In this document: piece after piece, positions 1 through 9,995 of the stretch
How positions within the stretch are numbered: position 1 is the first letter of the stretch
Layout: each line of letters begins with the position of its first letter
Source: Dipteris shenzhenensis
Taxonomy: Eukaryota > Polypodiophyta > Polypodiopsida > Gleicheniales
Length of the DNA: 64,000 nt
Reading direction: 5' to 3' (one strand)
Assembly: GCA_047967505.1 (NCBI GenBank)
Contig: CM106538.1
Notes under the pieces: generated by a model
Database searches by the model: none
What the model saw: only the letters and a program-made list of their open reading frames with translations
Told to the model about the DNA's origin: nothing
Made by a program: the position numbers and the translations under genes

Positions 1-53
1 AAACCATCCATAAGTCTAGATATAGAGAAAGGAATACGTCACAGATCGTGACA

Positions 54-62
54 TCCCCTCCC
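54..62 (-). other. Polypurine tract of GyA
   Basis: TCCCCTCCC on the plus strand is GGGAGGGGA on the minus strand. It directly abuts the LTR end at position 53, as expected for the plus-strand priming site of an LTR retrotransposon. Confidence 0.75.
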
Positions 63-144
63 ACTCAAAATAAGACCCTGGTGGAGATAATGAACTGGTG
101 TAGAAAAAATCACGGTAAATTCTGAAAATACTACTGTAAAATGT

Positions 145-480
145 CAGAGTACTGTTGTAAGTCTTCATCAGATTGCCAAAGAGCGTCGGAGTCGTCCAAA
201 TCTCGCCAAAGAACAAGGAATTCCGTGATAAGTCGATGTCGAGTCTCTTGCTGTCGATGGTCTAGAATACGCTCAGGAATAAGGAGAACATAATCGTCTT
301 CGATTTCGGGGACATAATCACCTGCAGGAGGAATTGCTTCATCGCTTGGAATGTACGTCTTTAGCCAAGAAATATGAATGTCGGATGGATTTTACTCCAT
401 GATGGTGGTAATTCCAATTTGTAACTTAAAGGTGAATTTTTCTTGATGATTCGGAAAGGTCCATAGTATCTTTGCAGGTT
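145..480 (-). pseudogene. GyA integrase C-terminus and chromodomain remnant
   Basis: The minus strand encodes the end of a gypsy polyprotein. The GPY/F-type module reads YYGPFRIIKKNSPLSYKLEL and is followed by LPPSW..IHPTF. A chromodomain-like tail follows (ERILDHRQQETRHRLITEFL, then VLWRDLDDSDALW). A single-base frameshift near 375-385 separates the two parts: one frame stops after TFIFLG while the next frame continues with ISWLKTYIPSDE. In chromoviruses this module follows the integrase core and helps choose the insertion site. The upstream frame to about 693 has no recognisable domain. This is a dead remnant. Confidence 0.75.
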
Positions 481-1144
481 CACGTTGAAGTGTGAGCAAG
501 AAAAAGGTGCCTGGCAAGACTTTCGAGGCAGATAGCAGCGTTGGTAGAGGCTTGGTGCAGAAAAGGGCAGACTGCGTGGAACCAAACACGCTTTTCCTGC
601 GTTGAATTCAGATGAAAAGTGCCTGTGGGGTGCGAGGAGTAGATCTGGGCCTGGCTGGTCGGAATTGGAAGGCAGCAAAAGGGCGCTGTTCACAGGCTAA
701 GGTGGCGAGATGAGCCAGCAGGATTCAGGCTGGTCTGAATCACGATAGAGGGGCAGAAAAGCTGCTGGGCACAGGTAGGTATGGTGGTGATTGCGACAAA
801 AGGTGCAGCCTGCTTGCATGTGGCGATGCTTGCTGCGTGCTTCCAGGGCTGATTCACGGCAGCATGGGTAGGGATCTAGTGTTGAAAGATTGGCAGGAAC
901 CCAGGCAGCAAATCGGCTGATGGAGTGCTGCGTATGGCGTGGAAGGGAGGCGAATCCTGCGTGATGAAATTCCGTATGGGTGTCAAATGTGAATCGTCAT
1001 TTTTTTGTGTGGCTGCCTAGGTTGGGTGGTTGCCAAAAATTAAAACATGGGTTTAATTAACCCTTGGGTAGTCTAGGGTTAGGCCTAAGGTATGGGGCTG
1101 GGTTTTCCTTTTTAGCCCCTCTAGGTACCCTTTTATAAGGTGCT

Positions 1145-1350
1145 TGGTGCCAAAAAGGTGTGCCTATTCTAAGGGGTGTGACCCTTGGAATAGGTGTACC
1201 TTTTCATGAAGGGTTGTGACCCTGTTTTCAAAAGGTGTGTCCCCACACGAAGAGGTGTGTCCTTTTTTCCACGATGGGGTGTGTCCCTTGGGTGAGGAGT
1301 CAAAACTCTTCATCAAAAGGTGTGTCCGATGGTGGAAAAGGTGCATCCCT
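1145..1350. repeat. Degenerate GGTGTGT minisatellite inside GyA
   Basis: Short, irregular units such as AAAAGGTGTGTCC, GAAGAGGTGTGTCC and AAGGGTTGTGACCCTG recur roughly every 20-35 bases. The same unit type fills 1780-1960 in the LTR. No coding signal explains the stretch; the open frame crossing it (1235-1693) has no known domain. Confidence 0.6.
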
Positions 1351-1598
1351 TGGTTTTGGGACAGCCCAAGCACATGAAAAGACACGATTTTTGTCGTGTC
1401 CATTCACATCAACTCGTGATGTGTGGGAGATGGAGAGGCCAATGATGACTTTAGGCAGGGTTGGCGCTAAAAATTTTTACGCTCATTCTCTCCATCTCTT
1501 CCATGCACAATGTGCACGGATATCCTTCTTGCGGAAAGAGATGTATCAGATAGGCGCTAGAAGGTGGGGGGCATTTCCTACAGGCAGGAGCGAAATTT

Positions 1599-1610
1599 GC
1601 TTTGATACCA
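1599..1610 (-). other. Primer-binding site of GyA
   Basis: The minus strand reads TGGTATCAAAGC one base away from the LTR terminus. This matches the initiator-methionine tRNA primer site of plant LTR elements, with A in place of G at one position. Confidence 0.75.
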
Positions 1611-1611
1611 C

Positions 1612-2020
1612 TGTAAGAAATCCTAGATTTACTATATTTAGAAATGTGCTAAGGAACAGAAAGGAGACTGAAATAGCAGAGAACAAGGAGTAATTGTATT
1701 GCTTGAGTGTCTATAGTGTAGCTGTAGTGTCATCCATACAAATGGGCCTCTCTTATATAGAGAGTGAAGAGTCACACATGAAAAGGTGTGTACTCCAAAG
1801 TGTATGTGCATGAAGAGGTGTGTACCCCTTGTGAAGGGTGTGACCCTTGATGAGAGGGTACATTACAATAGGAGTGTCTCTTCAATAGAATGTCTCTTGT
1901 GAAGGGTTGTGCCTCATAGGAAGTGTCCCGTCGAAAGGGCATACCCTTCCACAAGTGTCCATTCATCAAACCATCCATAAGCCTAGATATAGAGAAAGGA
2001 ATACGTCACAGATCATGACA
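1612..2020 (-). repeat. 5' LTR of GyA (409 bp)
   Basis: The LTR runs TG to CA on the plus strand and is bounded by the primer-binding site complement at 1599-1610. A TATATAAG-like box is readable on the minus strand near 1753-1760. Positions 1780-1960 carry a degenerate series of short units built on AAGGTGTGT / AAGGGTGTGACCCTT. Similar units appear in the internal region at 1145-1350. The first 53 bases of the window are the matching end of the 3' LTR. Confidence 0.85.
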
Positions 2021-3714
2021 TTGATTATCAATATAGGAGATATTTAATGGCCCATGAAGCATCAGAGTCTCCAATCCTTGTCTTACTGAGGAGCCTCTAT
2101 CTTCAATTCATAATGGAAATGACCCAATATGACTAGCAACATTTATCTCTTGCAATTGATCCATACTTGTCGTTGAACTTCATAGAGACAATAGAGCTTA
2201 AGATCACCTACGCAAGTGAAGAACCAAATTTTCACTGCTAGGTGAAGTCCGATAAAGAATGGCACCCCCTCAAAAGAGAATGTATCTGACCAAGAGAAGC
2301 CATCACTGTGAGCAGGGCCGGTAAGCAGAGATGATCTATCACTAATCCTTAGGAATGGCTCTCCGAATGACCAAGTTGAGGGCCAATACCATGACAGGAT
2401 TACCTCAGCACTCCAGGGTGACCATATCCAAGAGGGCACAATCCATGGGAGACGGGTCTTCCTTATGCAGCTTGCTTTGGGGGAGGTAACATGCACTAGT
2501 TGATCAGAGCCTGGTGTGTTTGGGTCCCCATTTGTTTTTTTCATTCCTTGGTAAGGTCCGTATGATTATGGAGGATCTAGATTCTCTCCTCGATGTTGGA
2601 GACCTTGAGTGGGGGCATCTTTTACTTGTGAGTTGAGGTCTCAAGGCTACCTAGACAATGCCGATGCTGTAGGAAGATGGGCAACTCTAGCCAAGTCCTC
2701 TACCCCTTTCGCTGGTTGAACCTTGCTTTGCCTGAGTTTCCTTCAGAGCTGGCCTCTGTGAGGGAGGAGAATGATCGTTGTGCACCTCCCAGATAAGCCT
2801 TGTTAGCTTGCTAGTCACAGGTCTTTCCTTAGTCAAGTCCTAGGTAGGGATCTTCTCGTTGGTGTTTGGACTCGAGTTGAGGGGAAGTAGAAGGGGATGT
2901 ATGCATATAGAATACCAAACGAAGGGCACATTGGCGATAGTAGGCACGTGAGTGGCCAATGGCACACTCACATTGATGCAGAGCAACGAATATGTGACTA
3001 GTGGCATGCCCACTATTGATGCAGAGCAAGAGGTTGATGCCCTCTATGGTCGTTTTTTAGAGGTCTCAACTTTCAAGTTTCTCTTTCAAAGGAGCCCTCG
3101 GTGATAGCCATGACTTCTTGCAAGAGCCTCCCCCGCCTTGTGCTTCCTCCCAGCCTCTTTAGTTTCATTCCACCCTTCCTCCTCCCAGCCAGCTGCTTTC
3201 CCTCTAGTAGATCCCTCGCCGGCATCAATGGTCACATTGACCAACCCTTCCTAGTCCTTTGAGTCACCTCTTCAAGTTTTCAACCTGGCATTGTCTTCTT
3301 CACTTGGTTGTCATGCTCTTCTTCAGCTTTCAAGCTGCAAGTTCCGCTTGGGACAGCTACTCCCTTGGGAAGTTCGGTGCTTGGGTCCTAAGAACTACAC
3401 CTATGTTCTTGAGGAGTAGCCCTTAATGTTTTAGTGATAATTTTGCATATTGCAATAATTCTTGCTATCTTAAGTGGTGCATTGCCCTCTCAGCTAGATG
3501 GTCTAAGCATTTCTTTGCTTGGATTCTTGTTTGAGAGAGACCGAAATGAAATCGTATAGTCTTCACAAGCAGTTATAACTTGAATGAAGAGAATGTGGAC
3601 TACGCTTTGATTAGCCTTCTCCTTTAGTGCTAGCCTTTGTCACGGCTGAGTTGGCCCTTAGGGCGACAGAAACTCAATATGAAGGCCTTTGTATAAAATG
3701 GAAGTTCCAGTCTG
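2021..3714. other. Unassigned sequence, no supported gene
   Basis: The open frames here are short and show no recognisable domain. The longest (minus strand, 2143-2544) shows no family motif. Neither LTR ends nor terminal inverted repeats were seen. Probably old decayed repeat sequence. Confidence 0.5.
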
Positions 3715-3890
3715 TGTAAGTGTGTGGATTTGTATGTGGGAGTGCATATGTTTATAGTATGGTCTACACCCACTGTAGGGCGCTGATGACGTGAGTGGGG
3801 ATGTCATAAATCTGGTCCCACTTATTAGTGACTATCATGAGATTGAAACTTCTCTATGGTTGTATTTTTAGAGTATGAGTGAACTAATGT
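3715..3890 (+). repeat. Dispersed repeat, left copy
   Basis: This stretch and 14275-14490 share several blocks in the same order: GTGTGGATTTGTATGTG, TATGGTCTACACCCACTGT, GATGACGT.AGTGGGGATGTCAT, GTGACTATC.TGAGATTGAAAC and TTGTATTTTTAGAG. A TATA-like TTGTATAAA lies just upstream in this copy and TCTGTATAAA in the other, so both may be LTR or promoter fragments. The two copies flank the GyB array in direct orientation. The family is not recognised. Confidence 0.6.
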
Positions 3891-4078
3891 TCTAGCAGGC
3901 TAGGAGTAGCAGCCTCAGTTTCGATGCATTCTGTGCCCTCTAGGTGGATCTTAGAGAAACAATGCCTTTGGTGCACTCCCATGTGGATCTAGACTACTTT
4001 TTTTAAAAAACTCAAAAGGCACTTCTATTAATGCTTGAGAAAGCCAAGCATATAAATCAACAAAACAAATGGTGGTGG

Positions 4079-5251
4079 CACTTGGGTGCAAGGTGACACA
4101 CTGGGTACATCGACAAGTGCATTATAGTTCCCAGATAGGAGATTTTGTCGTATGCTGTGACCCCTTTCTGAGCCCTTGTCCTGGGCCAGTTAGGCACAAG
4201 CTACGTAGGTCAGTCTCTCAGCCTTAGGTCAAGTCAGTGGTCAGTTCTTGTTCACTAGTACCCACTGGAGAATAGTAGGTCAAGTGTTTCCATCTTATAG
4301 TTTAGGTCTTATCCTAGGTTAGGAGTCCCTTTAGGGTCCCCAAAGGCTGGACAGGTAAGCAGGGAAGGCAGCCTGCAAAGGCTGCCCAAAAACTCCCTGG
4401 CAAATGAGCCAGGGAGGGCTTCTTATAGGCTGGTTGTAGGCCAGCCAGTCTGTAAAACAGACTGAGTCGGTCTGGTTACAGACTGGGTTGGCTCAGTCCA
4501 GCCCTATAAAAGGGCCCCTTGGCTGCTCTGTTTTCTCATTTAGTTTGCTCCTGCCTTCAGTTCTCCTACAGCTCCACTTCAGCCTCCTATGCAGCCCCTG
4601 AGATCCTCAGATCTGGCCCTGCTCTAGCCTCAGTCCCTTGGCCATCAGTTCAGCCTGATCTGAAGGTGACCACGCAGCACAATAGTCGGAGGTTTGGACC
4701 AGGAAACGGAGAGATGTTTGGACACTGTTTCCTCAGCTTTCTCAGCTCTCTTTTACAATTTACACAGCTCACTCTCAGCTCTATATTTCAGTCATCTCTC
4801 AGTTATCTCATAGGATCTATCACTTCTAGTTTTCACTCTCTCACTCACGTAGTAACCTTGCATTCCAGTAGACAGCACAAGCCTCTTCCTTGCCTTGTAG
4901 AAGCGTCCTACATCGTCAGTGTGGACAGCATCAAGGTCTCGGTATTGGTCGGCATTGCCTCTCAGGTCCTTGGGTCTGCTATACATGTGCACAGTGAGCT
5001 CTTCAGATGCACGTTCCGTGCTTTCTCGAAGAGTGTTCTTTGTATATCTCAGTTCTCCAAGTATAAAGCAAATTCTCCCTTGATTGGGGGAGGGGGCCGT
5101 CAGTGGGTATAGGGATCCAATCGGTTGTCGACTCTACTCTCTCTCTACCCTCATCTTCTTTCTCTCTCTATGATAAACAACGCTCATTTCTCGCTAAAGG
5201 TTTAAAGGTCTTGCTGTGAATTACACGATCAGATAATCGTTGCATGCTACA
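4079..5251 (+). repeat. GyB LTR A (5'-truncated)
   Basis: It matches LTR B from CACTTGGGTGCAAGG onward and ends in CTACA directly before the primer-binding site. The first ~20 bp present in LTR B (starting TGTCACATGCACCCC) are replaced by unrelated sequence. A hairpin row and a TATA box lie at 4367-4511. Long open frames in LTRs A and B begin with TTG rather than ATG and are not taken as genes. Confidence 0.88.
4367..4511 (+). promoter_or_regulatory. GyB LTR promoter: hairpin row plus TATA box
   Basis: Several perfect or near-perfect stem-loops stand in a row: GGCAGCC/GGCTGCC (4367-4386, 6-base loop), CTCCCTGGC/GCCAGGGAG (4393-4416, 6-base loop), GGCTGG/CCAGCC (4428-4446, 7-base loop) and CAGTCTG/CAGACTG (4446-4464, 5-base loop). 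They are followed by TATAAAA at 4505-4511. The row recurs in LTR B (9059-9157, TATA 9198-9204) and LTR C (13501 onward, TATA 13640-13646) with most stems kept. Promoter role is inferred from the TATA box and LTR position; the role of the hairpins is unknown. Confidence 0.65.
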
Positions 5252-5252
5252 T

Positions 5253-5264
5253 TGGTATGAGAGC
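5253..5264 (+). other. Primer-binding site, GyB copy 1
   Basis: TGGTATGAGAGC one base after LTR A differs from the copy 2 site (TGGTATCAGAGC, 9950-9961) by one base. It fits initiator-methionine tRNA priming. Confidence 0.8.
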
Positions 5265-5298
5265 TTTGGTCTGTATCCAGCTTAACTAGCGTGAGTGT

Positions 5299-6837
5299 AT
5301 GGTTGTGTTGAGATTAGAAAAGGACACACAATCAAGCGCCATGGAAGGTCAGGAAAAGATTTTAACCGCGAAGACTTTAAAGACTACCAACAAGATATGC
5401 TTCCGCCAAATGCTCAAGAAGTGATGGCGAAGCTTCTAGAGCAAAATCGGGTCCTGCTGCAGCAACTCGAAGAACATTCATCCCAGATGGAAGAAAGCAA
5501 AAGACAGCTGGATCAGACAAAACAACGTCTGGAGGAAAAAGAAGTAGAAAAGCCGCTGGAAGAAAGAGGAACCACAGATTTTGAAAAACTGCTCTTGTTG
5601 ATGCGTGAGGAACGCAAAAATGAGGAGGCACTGCTGCAGCAACTCGAAGAACATTCATCCCAGATGGAAGAAAGCAAAAGACAGCTGGATCAGACAAAAC
5701 AACGTCTGGACGAAAAAGAAGTAGAAAAGCCATTGGAAGAAAGAGGAACCACAGATTTTGAAAAACTGCTCTTGTTGATGCGTGAGGAATGCAAAAATGA
5801 GGAGGCACTGCGACGCGCAGAGCTCGCCCAAGCAGAAAGGCAACAAAAGCTAGACCGAGAGGCGATGCTTCTCCAACACAAACAGATGTTAGCCGCTATG
5901 CAGGCAAGTGTGAGCGCAGCGGCCGTCTCCGCCACAGCTTCGCCATCGACAAAGGTAACACCACTCACTCGGTCCACTCCAAATTTTGTTAAGTATGATG
6001 GTAAGTGTGACCATTCAACAATCTTGCAATTTATTCATCAGTTTGTAGCTCATTTTCTGTTAGCGCGGATTCATGATGAGCAAGATAAAGTCCACCTTGC
6101 AGCCCCTCATCTTATAGGTGAGGCGTTTACTTGGTGGCAGCATTGGGCTTGTAAGCATACTGACCCAAAAACGTTTAAGACGAATTTCGTTTGGGCAACG
6201 TTTGTGGCCGATCTCAAAGCCCGTTTTCTCCCACCCCAATATATGCTTAACCTGGAGGATGAGTTCGCTCGTCTCTCCCAGAAGGGTTTGCCTGTGTTGA
6301 CATACAGTAATAAGGTCATCACATTGGCGCAACAGTTGGGCGTGACGGAGAGCGCCATTATGAAGTAATTCATTTGAGGTTTGGACACGAACATACGTTT
6401 TACCATTCGGAACTTCGACCCGTTGGATTACGAGCGGGCGTTGACTCTCGCAAAGAATCAGGAGATGATGCTGAACGGGAGAAAGCCCAAGCAGGTCCAG
6501 AAAGATTCAAAAGCCCCGCAGCAGTCAAACAACACAGCGGGTAAGGATCAGAAGAAGGACAGACAGTTCCAAAAGAAAGACGGCTAGGCTTCTAGTCAAA
6601 AGGAGGAGTCCAAGCTAAAGATGACTCCGGATGAGAAGGCTAAAGCAGGTATTACGGGAGGCTATCTACAGCCCGACGAGCAAAAGCGGTACCACCAAGA
6701 ACATCGCTGCTTTCATTGCCACCACATTGCGGGGCATGGCAAGAAGGATTGTCTGAAGTGGCTTGCCGAAAAGGCTGTGAAAGCACCTGCTTCGTTCGTG
6801 GCTAATGTATTGGCTCTTCCAGCCTTGTCTCCATCCT
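5299..6837 (+). pseudogene. gag: GyB copy 1 gag
   Basis: Gag is the structural protein that packages the element's RNA. The natural ATG is probably 5299 (MVVLR, as in copy 2), but a one-base deletion near 5347 shifts it out of frame with the rest. The open part then shows a charged coiled coil (QQLEEHSSQMEESKRQLDQT), duplicated in tandem in this copy. A gypsy gag domain follows (NFVKYDGKCDHS; WWQHWACKHTDPKTFKTNF; ARFLPPQYMLNLEDEF). Stops at 6366 and 6375 interrupt MK.FI.GLDTN; copy 2 reads through there. The end carries a zinc knuckle with unusual spacing, CFHCHHIAGHGKKDC (about 6707-6751). Not functional as it stands. Confidence 0.85.
5454..5807 (+). repeat. 177-bp tandem duplication inside GyB copy 1 gag
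   Basis: Units 5454-5630 and 5631-5807 are nearly identical and in frame; each encodes 59 residues of the coiled coil, LLQQLEEHSS to KNEEA. The units differ at a few bases (EEK/DEK, EER/EEC). Copy 2 has a single unit at the equivalent place, so the duplication is private to copy 1. Confidence 0.9.
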
Positions 6838-6863
6838 GAGCTACGAATGCCGTCTTCCTTGCT

Positions 6864-7446
6864 TTGAACGCCGTTCCCACGGTGGTCTTTCAAGGTAAGG
6901 AGGAGGGCGACTTCTTAGATCAAAAGAAGGCGCTCATTCGAGTGTACGGCATAGCTAACGGGCATCAGTTTATTGTCCTGTTCGATATGGGGAGTTCAGA
7001 AGATGCCATCTCCCCTCAGCTTGCCAAGACAATGGGGTGCATCTTGGTGCCTCACGAGTTTGCAGTAGACGGGTTCACGTCCGGCTTGCGCACACACATC
7101 ACGCATAAGGACATCCAGTTCACTTTTTCAGTTCAGAAGGCCATGTTTACGCGAGATTTTATATTGACTCCTTGGATGGGGTGCGACATGATCCTCGGGA
7201 TTCAGTGGTTCCGTGAGCATGTTCCAACGCCTAATTGGCGGCGGGACACCTTCACGATTGTGAAAAATTTACTTGAGCCCACTGTGATACACGGTGATCG
7301 CAACATACGAGGGATTCCATTAATCTCTCATATTCAAGCAGGTCGTGCCGCCCGTAAGGGTGCCATGTGTGCACTTGTCTATGTCCAGTGCCAAATCACT
7401 GCAGTTCAATTCGCTCCTCCTATGGGAAAAACAATGGTGGATCTCC
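6864..7446 (+). pseudogene. GyB copy 1 aspartic protease and linker
   Basis: Retropepsin domain of a gypsy polyprotein, which would cut Gag-Pol. It contains VYGIANGHQFIVLFDMGSSE, where the catalytic Asp-Thr-Gly reads Asp-Met-Gly, then PQLAKTMGC and GCDMILGIQWF, the usual C-terminal flap and ILG motif. A linker follows (GRAARKGAMCALVYV ... MVDLLQEFKD), which in intact relatives leads into reverse transcriptase. Here it runs directly into integrase. The altered active site and the missing RT indicate an inactive product. Confidence 0.8.
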
Positions 7447-8753
7447 TCCAAGAGTTCAAAGACAAACGACAGTTGCTTCTTCATGATGCCCATGACGCCC
7501 TTACCGATGGTCTCAGAGGTATCAACGAGACTTTGGAGAAGTTAGAGCGCTATTTCTATTGGCCAAAGATGCGGAAGGATGTATACGGCTATGTGCGGAA
7601 TTGTCAAATATGCCAAAAGGTCAAGGCTCCCACAAGAAAGTGGCAGGCTTACTTATGCCATTGCCAATCCCCGATGGTCCTTTCCAGGACATAGGTATGG
7701 ATTTCGTGGGACCACTTCGAGCATCCGTAGGTACGCGTAATACTCAATGTCTTACTATTGCTAGTTGCTTTAGTAAATATTGTATGCTAATTCCCTGCAA
7801 ACAAACGGCCAGCGCTGAAGATGTAGCTCGTTTGTTTATCAAGTATTGGTATCCTATTGGAGGGTTGCCAAAGACCATAACATCCGACAGGGACTCCAAG
7901 TTTACGTCTAACTCTTGGCGAGCCTTGTTTGATAATTTTGGTACTAAGCTGCAGATGTCAACCGCTTTCCATCTGTAATCGAACGGCGAGACGGAAAAGT
8001 ATAATGGCGTGTGATATTTTGAAATCATATTGTCATGATGCTCATGTTAAGTGGTAGTAGTTTCTTTCGCTTGTCCCGGCCATTCTAAACGATACCTATT
8101 CTTCGAGTATTGGTCGCACACCTTATGAAGCGGCGTTTGGACGGCGATTTACCTCACTCCTCACCCGGATGGTGTCTCCATCTCTTGAAGCCAAGAAAAC
8201 CACCAAATCCATGGCAGAGATTACGGAGTCCGTGAAAAGCCGCATCGCCAAAGCTCAAGCATTTTATACACGCCAAGCTAATAAATCCAGTTGAGATGAC
8301 CAGTATAAAGATGGTCAATGGGTGTATTTACGCATTATCAAGCAACGATTGAAGCAGGTGGGCAAGCGATGCTCTAAGCTGTCCTTCAGGAGCTCCGGAC
8401 CATTCCCTATTATTCAAAAGATCAACGATGTCTCAATGAAGTTACGCCTACCAGACAGTTAGACTATGCACAACGTGTTCCATGTAGCTTGGTTGAAGCC
8501 ATATTTTGGACATCCTATTGAGATTTCCGACGAGCAACAACTTGAAGTTCTTGATGAAGCCGAAGTTTTGCAGCCAGAACAGATCCTTCTTCATAAATTT
8601 AAGCATGGGTCAGGATGCAAGATCCGGGAGTTTTACACCAAGTTCCGTGATCAAGGTACACATGAAGCAGTGTGGTTGGACGAAGATTTTTTCCAGGAGT
8701 TTCCCCAGATATTGGCGGACTACTTGGAAGCAATGAACCTACCGCCAAGTTAA
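7447..8753 (+). pseudogene. GyB copy 1 integrase and chromodomain-like tail, fused to protease
   Basis: Integrase would insert the cDNA into the chromosome. The zinc-binding module reads HDAHDALTDGLRG ... ERYFYWPKM ... CQICQ; its second His position (GHRG in copy 2) is Leu here. The core has MDFVGPL and SDRDSKF (the two Asp) and NGETE (the Glu, with the D-x35-E spacing). A TAA at 7976-7978 falls between second Asp and Glu; frameshifts and stops at about 8030, 8294 and 8461 follow. A GPF module (SSGPFPIIQK) and VFHVAWLKPYFG precede a chromodomain-like end (QILLHKFKHGSG ... EAVWLDEDFFQEF). The final stop is followed by the purine tract at 8752-8764. Confidence 0.85.
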
Positions 8754-8764
8754 GGAGGAGGGAA

Positions 8765-9948
8765 TGTCACATGCACCCCTACACTTGGGTGCAAGGTGAC
8801 ACATTGGCTACATCGACAAGTGCATTATAGTTCCCAGATAGGAGATTTTGTCGTATGTTGTCACCCCTTGTCCAGGGACAGTCAGGCACAAGCTACGTAG
8901 GTCAGTCTCTCAGCCTTAGGTCAAGCCAGTAGTCAGTTCTTGTTCACTAGTATCCACTGGAGAACAGTAGGTTAAGTGTTTCCATCTTATAGTTTAGGTT
9001 TTAGCCTAGGTTAGGAGTCCCTTTAGGGTCCCCAAAGGCTGGACAGGTAAGCAGGGAAGGCAGCCCGGAAAGGCTGCCCAAAAACTCCCCTGGCAAATGA
9101 GCCAGGGAGGGCTTTTTATAGGCTGGTTGTAGGGCAGCCAGTCTGTAAAACAGACTGAGTCGGTCTGTTTACAGACTGGGTTGGCTCAGTCCAGCCCTAT
9201 AAAAGGGTCCCTTGGCTGCTCTGTTTTCTCATTCAGTTTGCTCCTGCCTTCAGTTCTCCTACAGCTCTACTTCAGCCTCCTGTGCAGCCCTTGAGATCCT
9301 GAGATCTGGCCCTGCTCTAGCCTCAGTCCCTTGGCCATCAGTTCAGCCTGATCTGAAGGTGATCACGCAGCACAACAGTCGGAGGTTTGGACCAGCAAAC
9401 GGAGAGAGGTTTGGACACTGTTTCCTCAGCTTTCTCAGCTCTCTTTTACAGTTTACACAGCTCACTCTCAGCTCTATATTTCAGTCATCTCTCAGTCATC
9501 TCATAGGATCTATCACTTCTAGTTTTCACTCTCTCAGTGACGTAATAACCTTGCATTCCGGTAGACAGCACAAGCCTCTTCCTTGCCTTGTAGAATCGTC
9601 CTACATTGTGAGTGTGGACAGCATCAAGGTCTCGGTATTGGTTGGCGTTGCCTCTCAGGTCCTTGGGTCTGCTATACGTGTACACAATGAGCTCTTCAGA
9701 AGCGCGTTCCGTGCTCTCTCGAAGAGTGTTCTTTGTATATCTCAGTTCTCCAAGTATAAAGCAAATTCTCGCTTGATTGGGGAAGGGGGGCCCTTAGTGG
9801 GTGCAGGGACCCAATCGGTTGTCAAGTCTACTCTCTCTCTACCCCCATCTCCTCTCTCTCTCTATGGTAAACAACGCTCATTCCTCGCTAAAGGTTTAAA
9901 GAAGGTCTTGCTGTGAATTACACGATTAGATAATCGTTGCATGCTACA
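8765..9948 (+). repeat. GyB LTR B, complete (1184 bp)
   Basis: Starts TGTCAC directly after the purine tract AAGGAGGAGGGAA (8752-8764) and ends CTACA one base before TGGTATCAGAGC. It is shared by the two internal regions, serving as 3' LTR for copy 1 and 5' LTR for copy 2. TATA box at 9198-9204; the hairpin row lies just upstream. Confidence 0.92.
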
Positions 9949-9949
9949 T

Positions 9950-9961
9950 TGGTATCAGAGC
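9950..9961 (+). other. Primer-binding site, GyB copy 2
   Basis: TGGTATCAGAGC, complementary to the 3' end of plant initiator-methionine tRNA, one base after LTR B. Confidence 0.88.
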
Positions 9962-9995
9962 TTTGGTCTGTATCCAGCTTGACTACCGTGAGTGT

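Larger units (their letters stand above)
1..2020 (-). mobile_element. GyA: internally deleted Ty3/gypsy chromovirus, 3' LTR cut by window edge
   Basis: Positions 1-53 repeat positions 1968-2020 with two mismatches, so they are the end of one LTR and the end of its partner. Next to the left LTR is a minus-strand polypurine tract (54-62). Next to the right LTR, at 1599-1610, is the complement of the primer-binding site TGGTATCAAAGC. Together these fix a minus-strand element with its 5' LTR at 1612-2020. Only about 1.56 kb lies between the LTRs. The sole recognisable coding remnant is the integrase C-terminus with a chromodomain; gag, protease, RT, RNase H and the integrase core are gone. The left end and its target duplication lie outside the window. 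Confidence 0.85.

Noticed and set aside
1235-1693. 152-codon plus-strand frame in GyA
   Set aside because: It runs across a minisatellite, the primer-binding site and an LTR edge on the opposite strand to the element, with no domain.
5377-5977. Overlapping minus-strand frames opposite the gag coiled coil
   Set aside because: Antisense shadow of the tandemly duplicated coiled-coil codons; no domain of its own.
4519-9916. Long open frames inside GyB LTRs A (4519-5112) and B (9212-9916), similar to each other, starting just after the TATA box
   Set aside because: They start with TTG, not ATG, the encoded protein is Ser/Leu-rich low-complexity from CT-rich DNA, and similarity is explained by the LTRs being copies. 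LTR C does not keep the frame.
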